From Leptolyngbya sp. FACHB-60 (GTDB lineage: Bacteria; Cyanobacteriota; Cyanobacteriia; Phormidesmidales; Phormidesmidaceae), in contig NZ_JACJOX010000022.1 in NCBI RefSeq assembly GCF_014695775.1, positions 146,693-210,692 on the forward strand: a stretch of DNA of 64,000 nt. Reading direction: 5' to 3'. Both the position numbers and the translations under genes were made by a program. The notes beneath the pieces were generated by a model. That model was not told where the DNA came from and searched no databases. It saw only the letters and a program-made list of their open reading frames with translations. Position 1 is the stretch's first letter. The number at the start of each line of letters is the position of its first letter. Of this stretch, positions 17,161 to 25,755 are shown one piece after another.

Positions 17161-19359
17161 CTAACGAACCGTTGTTTGCATTTCTGAGAGAGTTGTCTTG
17201 CCGTACTCGCCTGCCTTGATGCGAGAAACATAGTCGCCGTGCTCGTTGTTGATATCTACGCCGTTAGCAACTACACCTAAGACATTCGCCTGAGATCGTT
17301 CTAAGAAAGATTTTGCTGCCAGTGCGTTTGCAGAATCTACTTTTCTAGGTCTTAGCACCAACAAGACACCGTCAGCCATACGGCCTAGCACAGCTGCATC
17401 CGCAGCCCCAAGCAGCGGCGGTGTGTCGATCAAAATATAGTCATACTGTCGTTTCATCTGTTGAAGCAGATCCGCCATACGCTCAGAATCTAGGATGGCT
17501 AGGGGGTTAGGGGGAAGAGCCCCAGCCGTCATAAGAGTCAGATTCTCAGAAATTTGGTGTATAACGTCTTGTTGAGTTTCTTCTCTAATTAGCACTTGAC
17601 TCAGGCCAGCCCGATTGATGACATCCCAAATATGATGCTGTGATGGAGATCGCAGATCGGCATCAATGAGCAATACCTGTTTACCTGAATGGGCTAAGGT
17701 TGCGGCTAAGTTGGCCGAGACCTCAGATTTACCCTCTTCGGACACTGAACTGGTAATCGCAATGATGCGGTGAGGGGTGTCAGAACTGGTGAACTTTAGA
17801 TTGGCTTGAAGCATTTGAAAAGCTGCCGAGACCATCGGTTGGTCTCTATCCAAAGCTGGAATATAAGCAGAGCGATCAAGCCTACCAGCAAGGTAAGCTG
17901 TGGAGCCTTCACTCTCAGGTTTAGTGCGAAACTTAGGAATTAAACCAATTAGGGTATAGCCAAGCAGCATCTCGCCATCTTTAGCAGTTTTCACCGATTT
18001 ATCAACTAAATCCAGGAAGAATGCACAAGCAATGCCAAGTAAACCGCCTAGAAAAGTTCCCAAAACAAGGGCTGGAACAAGTAGACTACCAGCGTCTTCT
18101 GCAGGTTCAGCTCTTTCCAAGATTTCGGCACTACCGACGGTCTGGTTTTCAGCTAACTGAGTTTGTTGAAAGGCTGCTAAAAGATTTTCATAGTTTAGCT
18201 GGGCTGCCTGAAGACGCTGAGTCAATTCCAACTGACGCTTTTCAAGAGCTGGGAATGCTTGAATTCTTTCGGCATATCGATTCCGAGATTCAACTAAGCT
18301 TTGCAGCTGACTAGCCAAACTAGAACGATTCACCACCGCTGTAGCTAAGGCTGTTGTGAGCTGTTGGTCTGAAGGGCTCATCTGTAGATTGCCGAGACTC
18401 GCAAGCTCAGTTGTCCCTACAATGTCTTCGACTCGTTCACTGAGTAAACTTTGCAGCGATTCTACTCGGCGCTCTAGGTTGATAATCGTAGGGTGAGTCT
18501 CTCGATAGAGACTGCGTTGGCTTGCCAACTCAGCCTGTGCTAGCTGTAAGTCTGCTAGTGCTTGCTGAACAGCCGTAGATTGGCTTAAAGTTTCGATGCG
18601 CTTGGCTTGCTCTAATGGAATTGCCAATTGTTCTTGCAACTCGCTTGCCTGAGTGTTGGCACTAGCGAGAGTAGAAGATACATCGCGAATCTGGGTATCT
18701 AACTCAGCGATCGCCGTAACGGCTACGACAGCTTCGTCTTGAAGAACAACGATGCCATTGGCATCCTTGAACTGTTGAAGTGCGGCGGCCGAACGGTCTA
18801 AGTCAGCCTCAGCGATAGGCAGTTGCCGCTCAATAAACCCTCTAGCCGTAGCTGCCTTTAAACGATTGCTGAGAATGTCTCGTTCCAGGTACGCATCCAT
18901 TACTGCGTTGACAACAGTAGCAGCCTCATTGGGATCATCGGAGCTGTAGGAAAGTTGTAGGATATCTGCTCGCTCTGCAGACTCCACCTTAAGGTTAGCG
19001 CTTAAGTCTGCTGCTTTCAGAGGCAAACCGTCATCGTCCGTAAGACCCAGATTGTCAATTACAGTCTCCATAACCGCAGTTGACAGCACAACAGAACTCT
19101 GATTCTGCAGGTTATTCACTGAGAGAGGCAGTTCTCTAATATCTCTCCCTACTCCAGTTAGTGCAGGTGTCAGGTCTGGCCTGACCAGTATGCTGCCTGC
19201 CGCGTTGTAAGACGGGTCCCGGGTCAAGGCAAAGAGCACCGAACCTGCCATACAGGTGCCTAGCACAAGAGTCGCTGGCAACCAACGCCGTTTTAGAACG
19301 AGCCAGTAGCGTTGTAGGTCAATTTCTTCAACGTAATCTTGGTAGGTCTTATTAGTCAT
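17161..19359 (-). CDS. Wzc-like chain-length determinant with tyrosine-kinase-type ATPase domain
   Basis: Inner-membrane polysaccharide co-polymerase. A Wzz domain (LQRYWLVLKRRWLPATLVLG, first membrane helix about 30-50) is followed by a long coiled-coil periplasmic part, a second helix (SLLVPALVLGTFLGGLLGIA) and a BY-kinase ATPase with Walker A SSVSEEGKSEVSANLA, Walker A' VLLIDADLR and Walker B YDYILIDTPP. The C-terminal tail has only two tyrosines instead of a cluster. The start at 19359 (MTNKTYQDYVEEIDL) gives 732 residues; an upstream ATG adds 11. It should set chain length together with the Wza-like partner. Confidence 0.9.
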   Translation of the reverse strand: MTNKTYQDYVEEIDLQRYWLVLKRRWLPATLVLGTCMAGSVLFALTRDPSYNAAGSILVRPDLTPALTGVGRDIRELPLSVNNLQNQSSVVLSTAVMETVIDNLGLTDDDGLPLKAADLSANLKVESAERADILQLSYSSDDPNEAATVVNAVMDAYLERDILSNRLKAATARGFIERQLPIAEADLDRSAAALQQFKDANGIVVLQDEAVVAVTAIAELDTQIRDVSSTLASANTQASELQEQLAIPLEQAKRIETLSQSTAVQQALADLQLAQAELASQRSLYRETHPTIINLERRVESLQSLLSERVEDIVGTTELASLGNLQMSPSDQQLTTALATAVVNRSSLASQLQSLVESRNRYAERIQAFPALEKRQLELTQRLQAAQLNYENLLAAFQQTQLAENQTVGSAEILERAEPAEDAGSLLVPALVLGTFLGGLLGIACAFFLDLVDKSVKTAKDGEMLLGYTLIGLIPKFRTKPESEGSTAYLAGRLDRSAYIPALDRDQPMVSAAFQMLQANLKFTSSDTPHRIIAITSSVSEEGKSEVSANLAATLAHSGKQVLLIDADLRSPSQHHIWDVINRAGLSQVLIREETQQDVIHQISENLTLMTAGALPPNPLAILDSERMADLLQQMKRQYDYILIDTPPLLGAADAAVLGRMADGVLLVLRPRKVDSANALAAKSFLERSQANVLGVVANGVDINNEHGDYVSRIKAGEYGKTTLSEMQTTVR

Positions 19360-20037
19360 AGACGAATAGAAATGAAATACGCCTGAAAACAATCTGGTTA
19401 CTTACGTAAGGCGGTAAGTTAATGTCCCATTCCACCTAGACAATTCGACTGCTTGAACTACAGGTTTCTGAGCCTGCGGTTGACCACATTAAACGAAGAT
19501 GTCTAGATCGCCCTAACGGTGAACGCTGGTAGGTCTGAATAATGAGCCAGAGACTCGTATAACTACCTATCTAATCTAAATGAATGCTTAAACCCTTTAC
19601 GCAAGCATATCCTATGGAAGCAGCGGTAGGGGAAGGGGCATCAAGCTGCCTAGCACTGTCTTAACAATAATGACGATTCTGTGATGCCCAAGGCCCATCA
19701 GGAACTTACTGCTGCTGCTTTGTTCACTTAGGGGTCGGTCCAAGCTGTTTGTCTCCCAAATACTCTCTTAGTTCTGCTGAGTACAAGCAAGCTCGGTGAC
19801 GAGTTAAGATAGTCGCTGAAAAACAGCCTGATGCTTTCGTCATCAGGCTGTTTCTTAAACGTTGAGGGGTATTTGCAGGGCACTAGTTGTTCAAGGCGCT
19901 AGAGCTCTACAATGACAGCCTTCTGTAGATGATATTGCCAACCCAAATCACTAAAGTTGCAAGCGATACAAGAAGTCTACAGAGTAATAACAACCGCCTC
20001 CTGCGATCGCTTTACGAAGCAAACCTATACTAGAGCC
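19360..20037. other. Intergenic region between wzc-like gene and ndhJ
   Basis: A 678-base gap. It contains the upstream region of the Wzc-like operon (near 19360-19560) and the terminator of the ndhCKJ operon (19820-19853). A 112-codon plus-strand frame that begins at 19957 is mainly antisense to ndhJ and is not a gene. Nothing else was recognised. Confidence 0.5.
19820..19853 (-). terminator. Rho-independent terminator of ndhC-ndhK-ndhJ
   Basis: A 13-bp perfect stem (19821-19833 with 19841-19853) and a seven-base loop. On the minus strand it is followed by a T5 run (complement of AAAAA at 19819-19823). It lies about 185 bases past the ndhJ stop. Confidence 0.75.
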
Positions 20038-20589
20038 TCAATAAGCATCCTGCAGTTCGTAGAAATCAGGAGAGATGTAATCTTTGCGCAGTGGCCAGCC
20101 GACCCAGTCCTCAGGCATGAGCAGTCGCTTCAGGTTTGGATGGCCTTCGTAAACGATGCCATACATATCATAGCTTTCTCGCTCTTGCCAATCAGCTGCT
20201 TTCCAGATCCAATATACCGACGGTACTCGAGGGTTGTTGCGAGGCAAAAATACCTTAACTCTGACTTCTTCGAGGGAGTCGATATTGTCGTCTAATCTTG
20301 CCAAATGGTAAAAGCTCACCAGATCCTTGCCCGGGCCATCATCGTAGGCTCCTTGACACTGGAGATAATTAAAGCCGTAGGCGTATAGAGCAGTACAAAT
20401 CGGAATGAGAAATTGCGGTTCTACCGTAATTATCTCTACTCCTAAATGGTCGCGGGACATTAACCTATGGTCAAACCCATTTTCGGTTAGCCAACTGGAT
20501 ACAGCACCCGCCTCTACTAGAGGTGCTGCCGGTGAAGCACCGGCAGGCTCTGGCTGCGGAGATGATGCTTGGGAGTCTTCTTCAGCCAT
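20038..20589 (-). CDS. ndhJ: NAD(P)H-quinone oxidoreductase subunit J
   Basis: Hydrophilic subunit of the connecting module of the thylakoid NDH-1 complex (equivalent to NuoC, 30 kDa). The 183-residue protein has a variable acidic/Pro-rich N terminus, then the conserved block with [20 protein letters not shown] and [15 protein letters not shown]. It starts at 20589 behind a strong AAGGAGG site five bases from the ATG, immediately after the ndhK stop. It serves cyclic electron flow, respiration and, with specific subunits, CO2 uptake. Confidence 0.97.
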   Translation of the reverse strand: MAEEDSQASSPQPEPAGASPAAPLVEAGAVSSWLTENGFDHRLMSRDHLGVEIITVEPQFLIPICTALYAYGFNYLQCQGAYDDGPGKDLVSFYHLARLDDNIDSLEEVRVKVFLPRNNPRVPSVYWIWKAADWQERESYDMYGIVYEGHPNLKRLLMPEDWVGWPLRKDYISPDFYELQDAY

Positions 20590-21333
20590 TTAAACCTCCT
20601 TATTTTCGGGAGTCAACTCTGCTACAGTTTCAGACATGGGCATCCCCATAGCTTCCATGAGCTCCTTGGGCGGCACGGCATGAGCGCCTGTCTGTAAGTA
20701 CTGGCCTGTTAGGATTGCTGGCACTGTTTTGAGCTGATGGATGCGCTCATAGAAGCGATGAGTTTGCAGGGTGTAAGCCCGATCCTGCATAGATTCTGTA
20801 GCCACTTTCTTTCTGAGCTTAATGATGGCATCAATGATTGCCTCCGGTCTAGGAGGGCACCCAGGGATGTAAACATCAACAGGAATTAGCTTGTCAACCC
20901 CACGCACTGCTGTAGTGGAGTCGCTACTAAACATGCCGCCAGTAATAGTACAAGCTCCCATAGCAATAACGTACTTGGGATCTGGCATTTGCTCGTAAAG
21001 CCGTACTAGGGCAGGGGCCATCTTCATATTGATGGTGCCAGCAGTAATGATCAAGTCAGCTTGACGAGGGCTGGCCCTAGGCAACAATCCAAAGCGATCG
21101 AAGTCGAAGCGAGAACCAATCAGCGCTGCAAACTCGATGAAGCAGCAGGCTGTGCCGTAGAGCAAGGGAAACAAGCTGGATAGCCGACACCAGTTGTAAA
21201 GATCGTCAACTGTAGTCAAAATGACATTCTCAGACAGCCCATGGGTTACAGCTGGCGGTGCTGAAGGGTTGGCGAGCTTTTCCCCTGGGGCTAGAGAAAA
21301 CGGATCGGTGGCTGGGGGAGGGGTCATGACCAT
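20590..21333 (-). CDS. ndhK: NAD(P)H-quinone oxidoreductase subunit K (N2 iron-sulfur subunit)
   Basis: Carries the terminal 4Fe-4S cluster N2 that passes electrons to plastoquinone. The cluster cysteines are in [18 protein letters not shown] and PGCPPRPEA. The 247-residue length is typical. The start at 21333 has AAGGAG seven bases upstream; a second ATG at 21327 overlaps the ndhC stop as ATGA, so either could be used. It overlaps ndhC by ten bases and abuts ndhJ, the conserved cyanobacterial and chloroplast order. Confidence 0.97.
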   Translation of the reverse strand: MVMTPPPATDPFSLAPGEKLANPSAPPAVTHGLSENVILTTVDDLYNWCRLSSLFPLLYGTACCFIEFAALIGSRFDFDRFGLLPRASPRQADLIITAGTINMKMAPALVRLYEQMPDPKYVIAMGACTITGGMFSSDSTTAVRGVDKLIPVDVYIPGCPPRPEAIIDAIIKLRKKVATESMQDRAYTLQTHRFYERIHQLKTVPAILTGQYLQTGAHAVPPKELMEAMGMPMSETVAELTPENKEV

Positions 21334-21686
21334 TCCAAGGCTCCTTTACGCCAAGCGTACACAAGACCAACAACCAAAATGGCAATAAAAATCAGTGCTT
21401 CTACGAATGCTAACAAGCCTAGCTGGCTAAACGCTACCGCCCATGGATACAAAAAGACGGTTTCCACATCGAAGATGACGAAGACCAGCGCAAACATATA
21501 GTAGCGAATGTTGAACTGAATCCACGCGCCACCAATGGGTTCCATGCCCGACTCATAGGTGGTCCTGCGGGCAGGGCCTCGGTTGATAGGGCGCAGCAGC
21601 TTGGAGGCTGTTAAGGCCGCCACTGGCACCAGACAGGATATGAGTAAGAAGACTAGGAAATATTCGTAACCAGATAAGACGAACAC
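21324..21686 (-). CDS. ndhC: NAD(P)H-quinone oxidoreductase subunit 3
   Basis: Small membrane subunit of NDH-1 (equivalent to NuoA). The 120-residue protein has three membrane helices (about 5-25, 62-82, 90-112) and the conserved loop with [19 protein letters not shown] and [16 protein letters not shown]. It is first in the ndhC-ndhK-ndhJ operon; the promoter must lie in the gap shared with rubA. Confidence 0.97.
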   Translation of the reverse strand: MFVLSGYEYFLVFLLISCLVPVAALTASKLLRPINRGPARRTTYESGMEPIGGAWIQFNIRYYMFALVFVIFDVETVFLYPWAVAFSQLGLLAFVEALIFIAILVVGLVYAWRKGALEWS

Positions 21687-22010
21687 AGGTTCACCACCCT
21701 AGAAAACTATTACACACAGTACGGTCTGAGACTTAGCAGCCTATGTGCCTCAGGTGTATTCTAAGGCAATTTAGCTGAAAAACCAGGGTCAGACTTGATT
21801 TGACGATAGGAGATGGGCTGTGCGATCGCAAACTCGAGCTAAGGACTAGGCAAAAAGCTGGATGGCCCAACTGTGTCATAATTGTTTACAACGAGCTTTT
21901 TTGCCCGGCCCGTTGTTTGGTGAGATCTTTCTGGCCACAGAGGACTGGCTACGGAGGATTACCGATCGCCCCAGTTCATTCTTGAATTGAATTTAAGGTG
22001 CCTGAGTTCT
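21687..22010. other. Divergent promoter region between ndhC and rubA
   Basis: A 324-base gap that must carry promoters for the ndhCKJ operon (leftward) and rubA (rightward). An AAGGTG motif lies just upstream of the rubA start. I found no clear NtcA site or hairpin here. A 61-codon frame at 21800-21985 has no recognisable features. Confidence 0.45.
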
Positions 22011-22439
22011 ATGAGTGTTGAGTCTGATCCTTCGGCTAATTCACCTGAATCTGTAGATCTGGCTGCTACTTCTGAGGGGGCTGACGGCCTTGAGGGCAGC
22101 CCGGCCGAAGTCGTCGTCCTTTCTCCTGAGGAGATGGATTGCTACGAATGTCGATCCTGCGGCTACTCCTATGAACCGGTCAAGGGCGACAGCCGAGCTA
22201 AAATTCCCCAGGGCACTGCCTTTGAAGATTTACCCTTAAACTGGCGCTGCCCGGTGTGTAGTGCCCCGAAGAAGCGATTTGCCAACATTGGCCCAGTCAA
22301 CTCTCCCTCTGGCTTCAAGGAAAATTTGAGCTATGGCCTAGGCGTGAATCGGTTGACTCCTGGCCAGAAAAATATTTTAATTTTTGGCGCTTTGGCCGTA
22401 GGGTTTCTGTTTTTCATCAGCCTCTACGGCTTGAGGTAG
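22011..22439 (+). CDS. rubA: Membrane-anchored rubredoxin
   Basis: Rubredoxin required for photosystem assembly in cyanobacteria and algae. The 142-residue protein has an acidic N-terminal extension (1-40), the iron site with CRSC (Cys47, Cys50) and CPVC (Cys80, Cys83), and a C-terminal membrane helix (about 122-139) that tethers it to the thylakoid. The ATG at 22011 was preferred over a TTG eight codons upstream. The order rubA-ycf48-psbEFLJ is conserved and ties the gene to photosystem biogenesis. A 20-base palindrome follows its stop. Confidence 0.95.
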   Translation: MSVESDPSANSPESVDLAATSEGADGLEGSPAEVVVLSPEEMDCYECRSCGYSYEPVKGDSRAKIPQGTAFEDLPLNWRCPVCSAPKKRFANIGPVNSPSGFKENLSYGLGVNRLTPGQKNILIFGALAVGFLFFISLYGLR

Positions 22440-22447
22440 TGCCGTAA

Positions 22448-22467
22448 GCGCTTCTTATAAGAAGCGC
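22448..22467. repeat. 20-base perfect palindrome between rubA and ycf48
   Basis: GCGCTTCTTATAAGAAGCGC is fully self-complementary and starts nine bases after the rubA stop. As RNA it would form a hairpin, but there is no U tract. It could attenuate, process or protect the rubA message, or bind a dimeric protein. Confidence 0.6.
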
Positions 22468-22539
22468 CTCAAGGGCAAAGAGCTTGCTCCACGCCGTTTG
22501 ACTTGAGTGTTGTTTAGGAAGTACGGGTTCTAATTATCT

Positions 22540-23544
22540 ATGCACGCTGCGTTTGACTGGTTAAAGCGAGGCCTAGTGATGCTGGTGGCGGTGCTGCTGA
22601 CAACCGGCTGCTCTGGTTATTTTTTGGCGGACGCAGACGTGCATCCTTGGGAAGTGATCCAGGTGCCGGTGAAGTCTACTCTATCTGACATTGCGTTCAC
22701 TCAAGATGCCGACCATGGGTGGATCGTGGGTAGCCGGAACACCTTGCTAGAAACCCAGGATGGCGGTAGCACCTGGCAAGTCCGTGAGTTGGCCTTGGAA
22801 GATCAGTCTTATACGTTTACCTCCGTTGATTTTGCCGGTAATGAGGGATGGGTTGCGGGTGTCCCGTCGATCCTATTGCACACCAGTGATGGGGGTAAGA
22901 CCTGGGAAAGCGTGCCCTTGAGCAAAGAATTGCCGGGTTCACCCTTTTTAGTCACAGCTATTGGCAATAAGTCGGCTGAGATGGCTACCGACATTGGTGC
23001 GATCTACCGCACAGAGGACGGCGGCCGTACCTGGAAGGCTCTGGTGCAGGGGGCTGTTGGGGTGGTGCGAAACATGGTTCGTTCTGACGATGGCCGGTAT
23101 GTGGCGGTGTCGTCTCGAGGAAATTTCTACTCTACTTGGGCACCGGGACAGGAGCAGTGGATTCCCCACAATCGCCAGAACTCAAGGCGTTTGCAGAATA
23201 TGGGGTTTGACAGTGACGGCAAACTCTGGATTATTGCCCGCGGTGGCCAGGTGAGATTTTCTAACTCTCGCTCCTCAGATGACTTCACCGAGGCTTTAAG
23301 CCCTGAATCTGGGACGAGCTGGGGACTGCTAGACATGGCTTTTCGCAACGCCAATGAGGTTTGGGTGACTGGTGGTGGTGGCAATCTGCTCTGTAGCTTT
23401 GACGGTGGCGAGACTTGGTTGAAAGATAAATCCGTTGGGGACGTGCCATCTAACTTCTATAAAGTGAAGTTTTTGGGGCCAGAGAAGGGCTTCATCTTAG
23501 GTCAGGATGGGACGATCCTTAAGTATCAACCTGAGGTTGCCTAG
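22540..23544 (+). CDS. ycf48: Photosystem II assembly factor Ycf48 (HCF136)
   Basis: Lumenal assembly factor that binds pD1 and helps form the PSII reaction-centre complex. The 334-residue precursor has a lipoprotein signal with lipobox LTTGC (Cys24) and a seven-bladed beta-propeller with repeated sialidase-like turns (TQDGGSTW, TSDGGKTW, TEDGGRTW, SFDGGETW). It sits between rubA and psbE, the conserved arrangement. No strong ribosome binding site is visible upstream of the ATG. Confidence 0.96.
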   Translation: MHAAFDWLKRGLVMLVAVLLTTGCSGYFLADADVHPWEVIQVPVKSTLSDIAFTQDADHGWIVGSRNTLLETQDGGSTWQVRELALEDQSYTFTSVDFAGNEGWVAGVPSILLHTSDGGKTWESVPLSKELPGSPFLVTAIGNKSAEMATDIGAIYRTEDGGRTWKALVQGAVGVVRNMVRSDDGRYVAVSSRGNFYSTWAPGQEQWIPHNRQNSRRLQNMGFDSDGKLWIIARGGQVRFSNSRSSDDFTEALSPESGTSWGLLDMAFRNANEVWVTGGGGNLLCSFDGGETWLKDKSVGDVPSNFYKVKFLGPEKGFILGQDGTILKYQPEVA

Positions 23545-23574
23545 GGAAAGTTAAGGGAACTTCGCTGAAATAGC

Positions 23575-23604
23575 TTGTTAGGGTTTCCGGGGTTCTCTAT
23601 GATT
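23575..23604 (+). promoter_or_regulatory. Putative sigma-70-type promoter of psbEFLJ
   Basis: TTGTTA (23575-23580) and TATGAT (23599-23604) are separated by 18 bases and lie about 37 bases upstream of the psbE ATG. A GAGGAG ribosome binding site is at 23628-23633. Prediction from consensus only. Confidence 0.4.
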
Positions 23605-23641
23605 AGATCAGATTCTTCCTGTTGATAGAGGAGACGTTGAT

Positions 23642-23890
23642 ATGGCAGGTTCTACAGGTGAGCGCCCCTTTGGCGACATCGTAACGAGTATTCGCTACTG
23701 GATTATCCATAGCATTACCATTCCCATGTTGTTTATTGCGGGCTGGCTCTTTGTGAGCACGGGCTTGGCGTACGATGCCTTTGGCACGCCTCGCCCTAAC
23801 TCCTACTACCCCGACAATCAAATGCAGTTGCCGATTGTGAGCGATCGCTTCGAAGCGAAAGATCAGATCGACATGTTCTCAAATCGATAA
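23642..23890 (+). CDS. psbE: Cytochrome b559 subunit alpha
   Basis: Heme-binding subunit of photosystem II. The 82-residue protein has the heme ligand His23 in [19 protein letters not shown], one membrane helix and a lumenal tail with [12 protein letters not shown]. The heme is shared with His23 of psbF. A GAGGAG ribosome binding site lies nine bases upstream of the ATG. First gene of psbEFLJ. Confidence 0.98.
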   Translation: MAGSTGERPFGDIVTSIRYWIIHSITIPMLFIAGWLFVSTGLAYDAFGTPRPNSYYPDNQMQLPIVSDRFEAKDQIDMFSNR

Positions 23891-23921
23891 CGTTTTAGTA
23901 TTCCAACGTTTGATTGAACTT

Positions 23922-24056
23922 ATGCAAAGCAATTCTCCGAACGAGCCCATTTCCTACCCGATTTTCACCGTGCGCTGGCTAGCTGTGCATACCTTAGGGG
24001 TACCCAGCGTGTTTTTCCTAGGGGCGATCGCGGCAATGCAGTTTATTCAACGATAA
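23922..24056 (+). CDS. psbF: Cytochrome b559 subunit beta
   Basis: A 44-residue single-helix protein, exactly the family length. It reads [20 protein letters not shown] followed by [20 protein letters not shown] and ends FIQR. His23 in LAVHTLG is the second axial ligand of the b559 heme. It lies 31 bases after psbE and 9 bases before psbL, in the usual order. Confidence 0.97.
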   Translation: MQSNSPNEPISYPIFTVRWLAVHTLGVPSVFFLGAIAAMQFIQR

Positions 24057-24065
24057 GAGAAAACC

Positions 24066-24185
24066 ATGGATCGTAGTCCAAACCCGAATAAGCAACCGGT
24101 AGAACTTAACCGCACATCCCTGTATCTGGGGCTACTGCTGGTTTTTGTGCTGGGCCTGTTGTTCTCTAGCTACTTCTTCAACTAG
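24066..24185 (+). CDS. psbL: Photosystem II protein L
   Basis: A 39-residue single-helix PSII subunit. It begins [20 protein letters not shown] and ends with LLFSSYFFN, typical of PsbL. PsbL sits at the PSII monomer interface near QA and protects against back electron flow. It is nine bases downstream of psbF. Confidence 0.97.
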   Translation: MDRSPNPNKQPVELNRTSLYLGLLLVFVLGLLFSSYFFN

Positions 24186-24268
24186 GCCCGCAGAATTGTC
24201 TTAGCAGGCATGGCTGTGGTGCTCAGACTGTGTTGAGTTTCTGACCAGATTAGTAGGAGGTGGATATT

Positions 24269-24388
24269 ATGCTTCAGAGTGGACGAATTCCGTTGTGGAT
24301 TGTGGCAACTGTTGCCGGTACTGGTGTGCTGGTGGTGGTGGGTCTGTTTTTCTACGGTGCTTACGCTGGCGTAGGGTCTGCCATGTAG
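24269..24388 (+). CDS. psbJ: Photosystem II protein J
   Basis: A 39-residue single-helix PSII subunit beginning [20 protein letters not shown] and ending [11 protein letters not shown]. PsbJ shapes plastoquinone exchange and assembly with Psb27/Psb28. An AGGAGG ribosome binding site is seven bases upstream. The gap from psbL is 83 bases, a little wider than the others in the cluster. It ends the operon before the hairpin at 24411. Confidence 0.96.
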   Translation: MLQSGRIPLWIVATVAGTGVLVVVGLFFYGAYAGVGSAM

Positions 24389-24410
24389 CTGCTTTGGGCA
24401 GTTCTAGATT

Positions 24411-24456
24411 TTAAGGCTGGGGCAAGTTGGGCTAAACCCGCTTGTCCCAGCCTTTT
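24411..24456. terminator. Bidirectional hairpin between psbJ and nanE
   Basis: Arms AAGGCTGGGGCAAG (24413-24426) and CTTGTCCCAGCCTT (24441-24454) pair over 14 positions with one G-U wobble, followed by TT and preceded by TT. It lies between converging genes and should end both transcripts. Confidence 0.7.
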
Positions 24457-24464
24457 AAGTAGGT

Positions 24465-25148
24465 CTAGGGGATGGCTAGGGCGCTGACGTAGCGCTGCAC
24501 TAGATAATCAATCCCCGTAATCGCCGTGCCTACGACAACAGCATAGGCACCCAAATCAAGGGCTTGCTTGGCTTGGGCTGGGGTAGCAATGCCGCCTTCA
24601 CAAATGACCGGCACAGGGCATTGTGCCACCATGGCTTTGAGCAGGTCAAACCCAGGCGGGGTTTCGGTTTGAGTCTCTGCGGTATAGCCAAATAGGGTAG
24701 TGCCGACGCAGTCTGCCCCGGCATCAACGGCTTTTAGCGCGTTGTCGAGGGTATCGACATCAGCCATAACGGCGCGTCCTAGACGCTCATGAATTTGCCG
24801 AATAATTTGCCCTAGAGTTTCATCGCCGGGGCGGAGGCGTTGAGTGGCATCAACGGCAATGATGTCGCTACCAGCCTGGGCTACAGCCTCGGCGTGATGA
24901 AACTGAGGGGTGATGTAGACCTCCGAGGGCGCTATCACCTGTTTCCACAGACCGATGATGGGGTAAGTGCAGCGGGCGCGTGTGGCTTGGATGTGGCTAG
25001 GGGTATCGATGCGTACCCCGACAGCGCCGCGGTTGAGGGCAGCTTCTGCCATGGCTGCGATCGCCGTCGCATTGTGTAGGGGCGAGTCAATGGGGGCCTG
25101 GCACGATACGATTAACCCTCCCCGCAACGATTCCAAAATGCTCTTCAA
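24465..25148 (-). CDS. nanE: Putative N-acetylmannosamine-6-phosphate 2-epimerase
   Basis: Interconverts ManNAc-6-phosphate and GlcNAc-6-phosphate in amino-sugar use. The 227-residue TIM-barrel protein has the NanE signature LRGGLIVSCQAPIDSPLH, the RIDTPSHI strand, IGLWKQ, and phosphate-binding loops CEGGIATPAQA and AVVVGTAITG. Length fits the family (about 220-235). No sialic acid genes are adjacent, so it may serve general amino-sugar recycling. Its start lies 40 bases from the divergent DUF2165 gene. Confidence 0.92.
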   Translation of the reverse strand: MKSILESLRGGLIVSCQAPIDSPLHNATAIAAMAEAALNRGAVGVRIDTPSHIQATRARCTYPIIGLWKQVIAPSEVYITPQFHHAEAVAQAGSDIIAVDATQRLRPGDETLGQIIRQIHERLGRAVMADVDTLDNALKAVDAGADCVGTTLFGYTAETQTETPPGFDLLKAMVAQCPVPVICEGGIATPAQAKQALDLGAYAVVVGTAITGIDYLVQRYVSALAIP

Positions 25149-25188
25149 GGTAGGACGTACTCCACAACAGCGCTATCTAGTTTGATCT

Positions 25189-25686
25189 ATGGCAACTCGG
25201 ATTTCAAAAATCCTGCTGGTGGCCTCTATTGGTCTGCTGGTCTTGGTGATTGTGCTCAATAACCTTACCGACTACAACGCCAATTTTAGGTATATTCAGC
25301 ACGTGCTGAGCATGGATACTGTGCTTGAAGACAGCCAGTTAACCTGGCGAGCCGTGACCTCATCAGGCCTTCAGAAAGCAGCCTATGGGGCGATTATAGG
25401 GGTGGAGTCGGCGATCGCCGCCCTCTGTCTAGGTGGAGCCTTGCGCTTGCTGAAAGTTGTGAACTGCGATGGCATCACCTTTGATCGGGCTAAGGCTACG
25501 GCCATTTATGGGCTGACCCTGGCGTTTCTATTTTGGTTTGTGGGCTTTATGGTGGTGGCCGGGGAGTGGTTCACCATGTGGCAGTCGCTAGAGTGGAACG
25601 GGCAGCAGCCCGCCTTTCGCTTTATTGGCTGCGTGGGCTTTGTGCTGCTCTACCTCAGCCTGACTGACGGCGACTTACTTGAGTAG
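25189..25686 (+). CDS. DUF2165 family small integral membrane protein
   Basis: A 165-residue protein with four hydrophobic helices (about 8-26, 64-86, 100-124, 142-160). The sequence NNLTDYNANFRYIQHVLSMD after helix 1 and the terminal FIGCVGFVLLYLSLTDGD fit the DUF2165 family. Its function is unknown. Divergent from nanE and convergent with dcd. Confidence 0.8.
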   Translation: MATRISKILLVASIGLLVLVIVLNNLTDYNANFRYIQHVLSMDTVLEDSQLTWRAVTSSGLQKAAYGAIIGVESAIAALCLGGALRLLKVVNCDGITFDRAKATAIYGLTLAFLFWFVGFMVVAGEWFTMWQSLEWNGQQPAFRFIGCVGFVLLYLSLTDGDLLE

Positions 25687-25755
25687 ATCGGGCTTGGATT
25701 GAGGATGGGCGATCGCATCCCTCAACCGCACTTTTACATTCGGGTGAAGCCGGAT

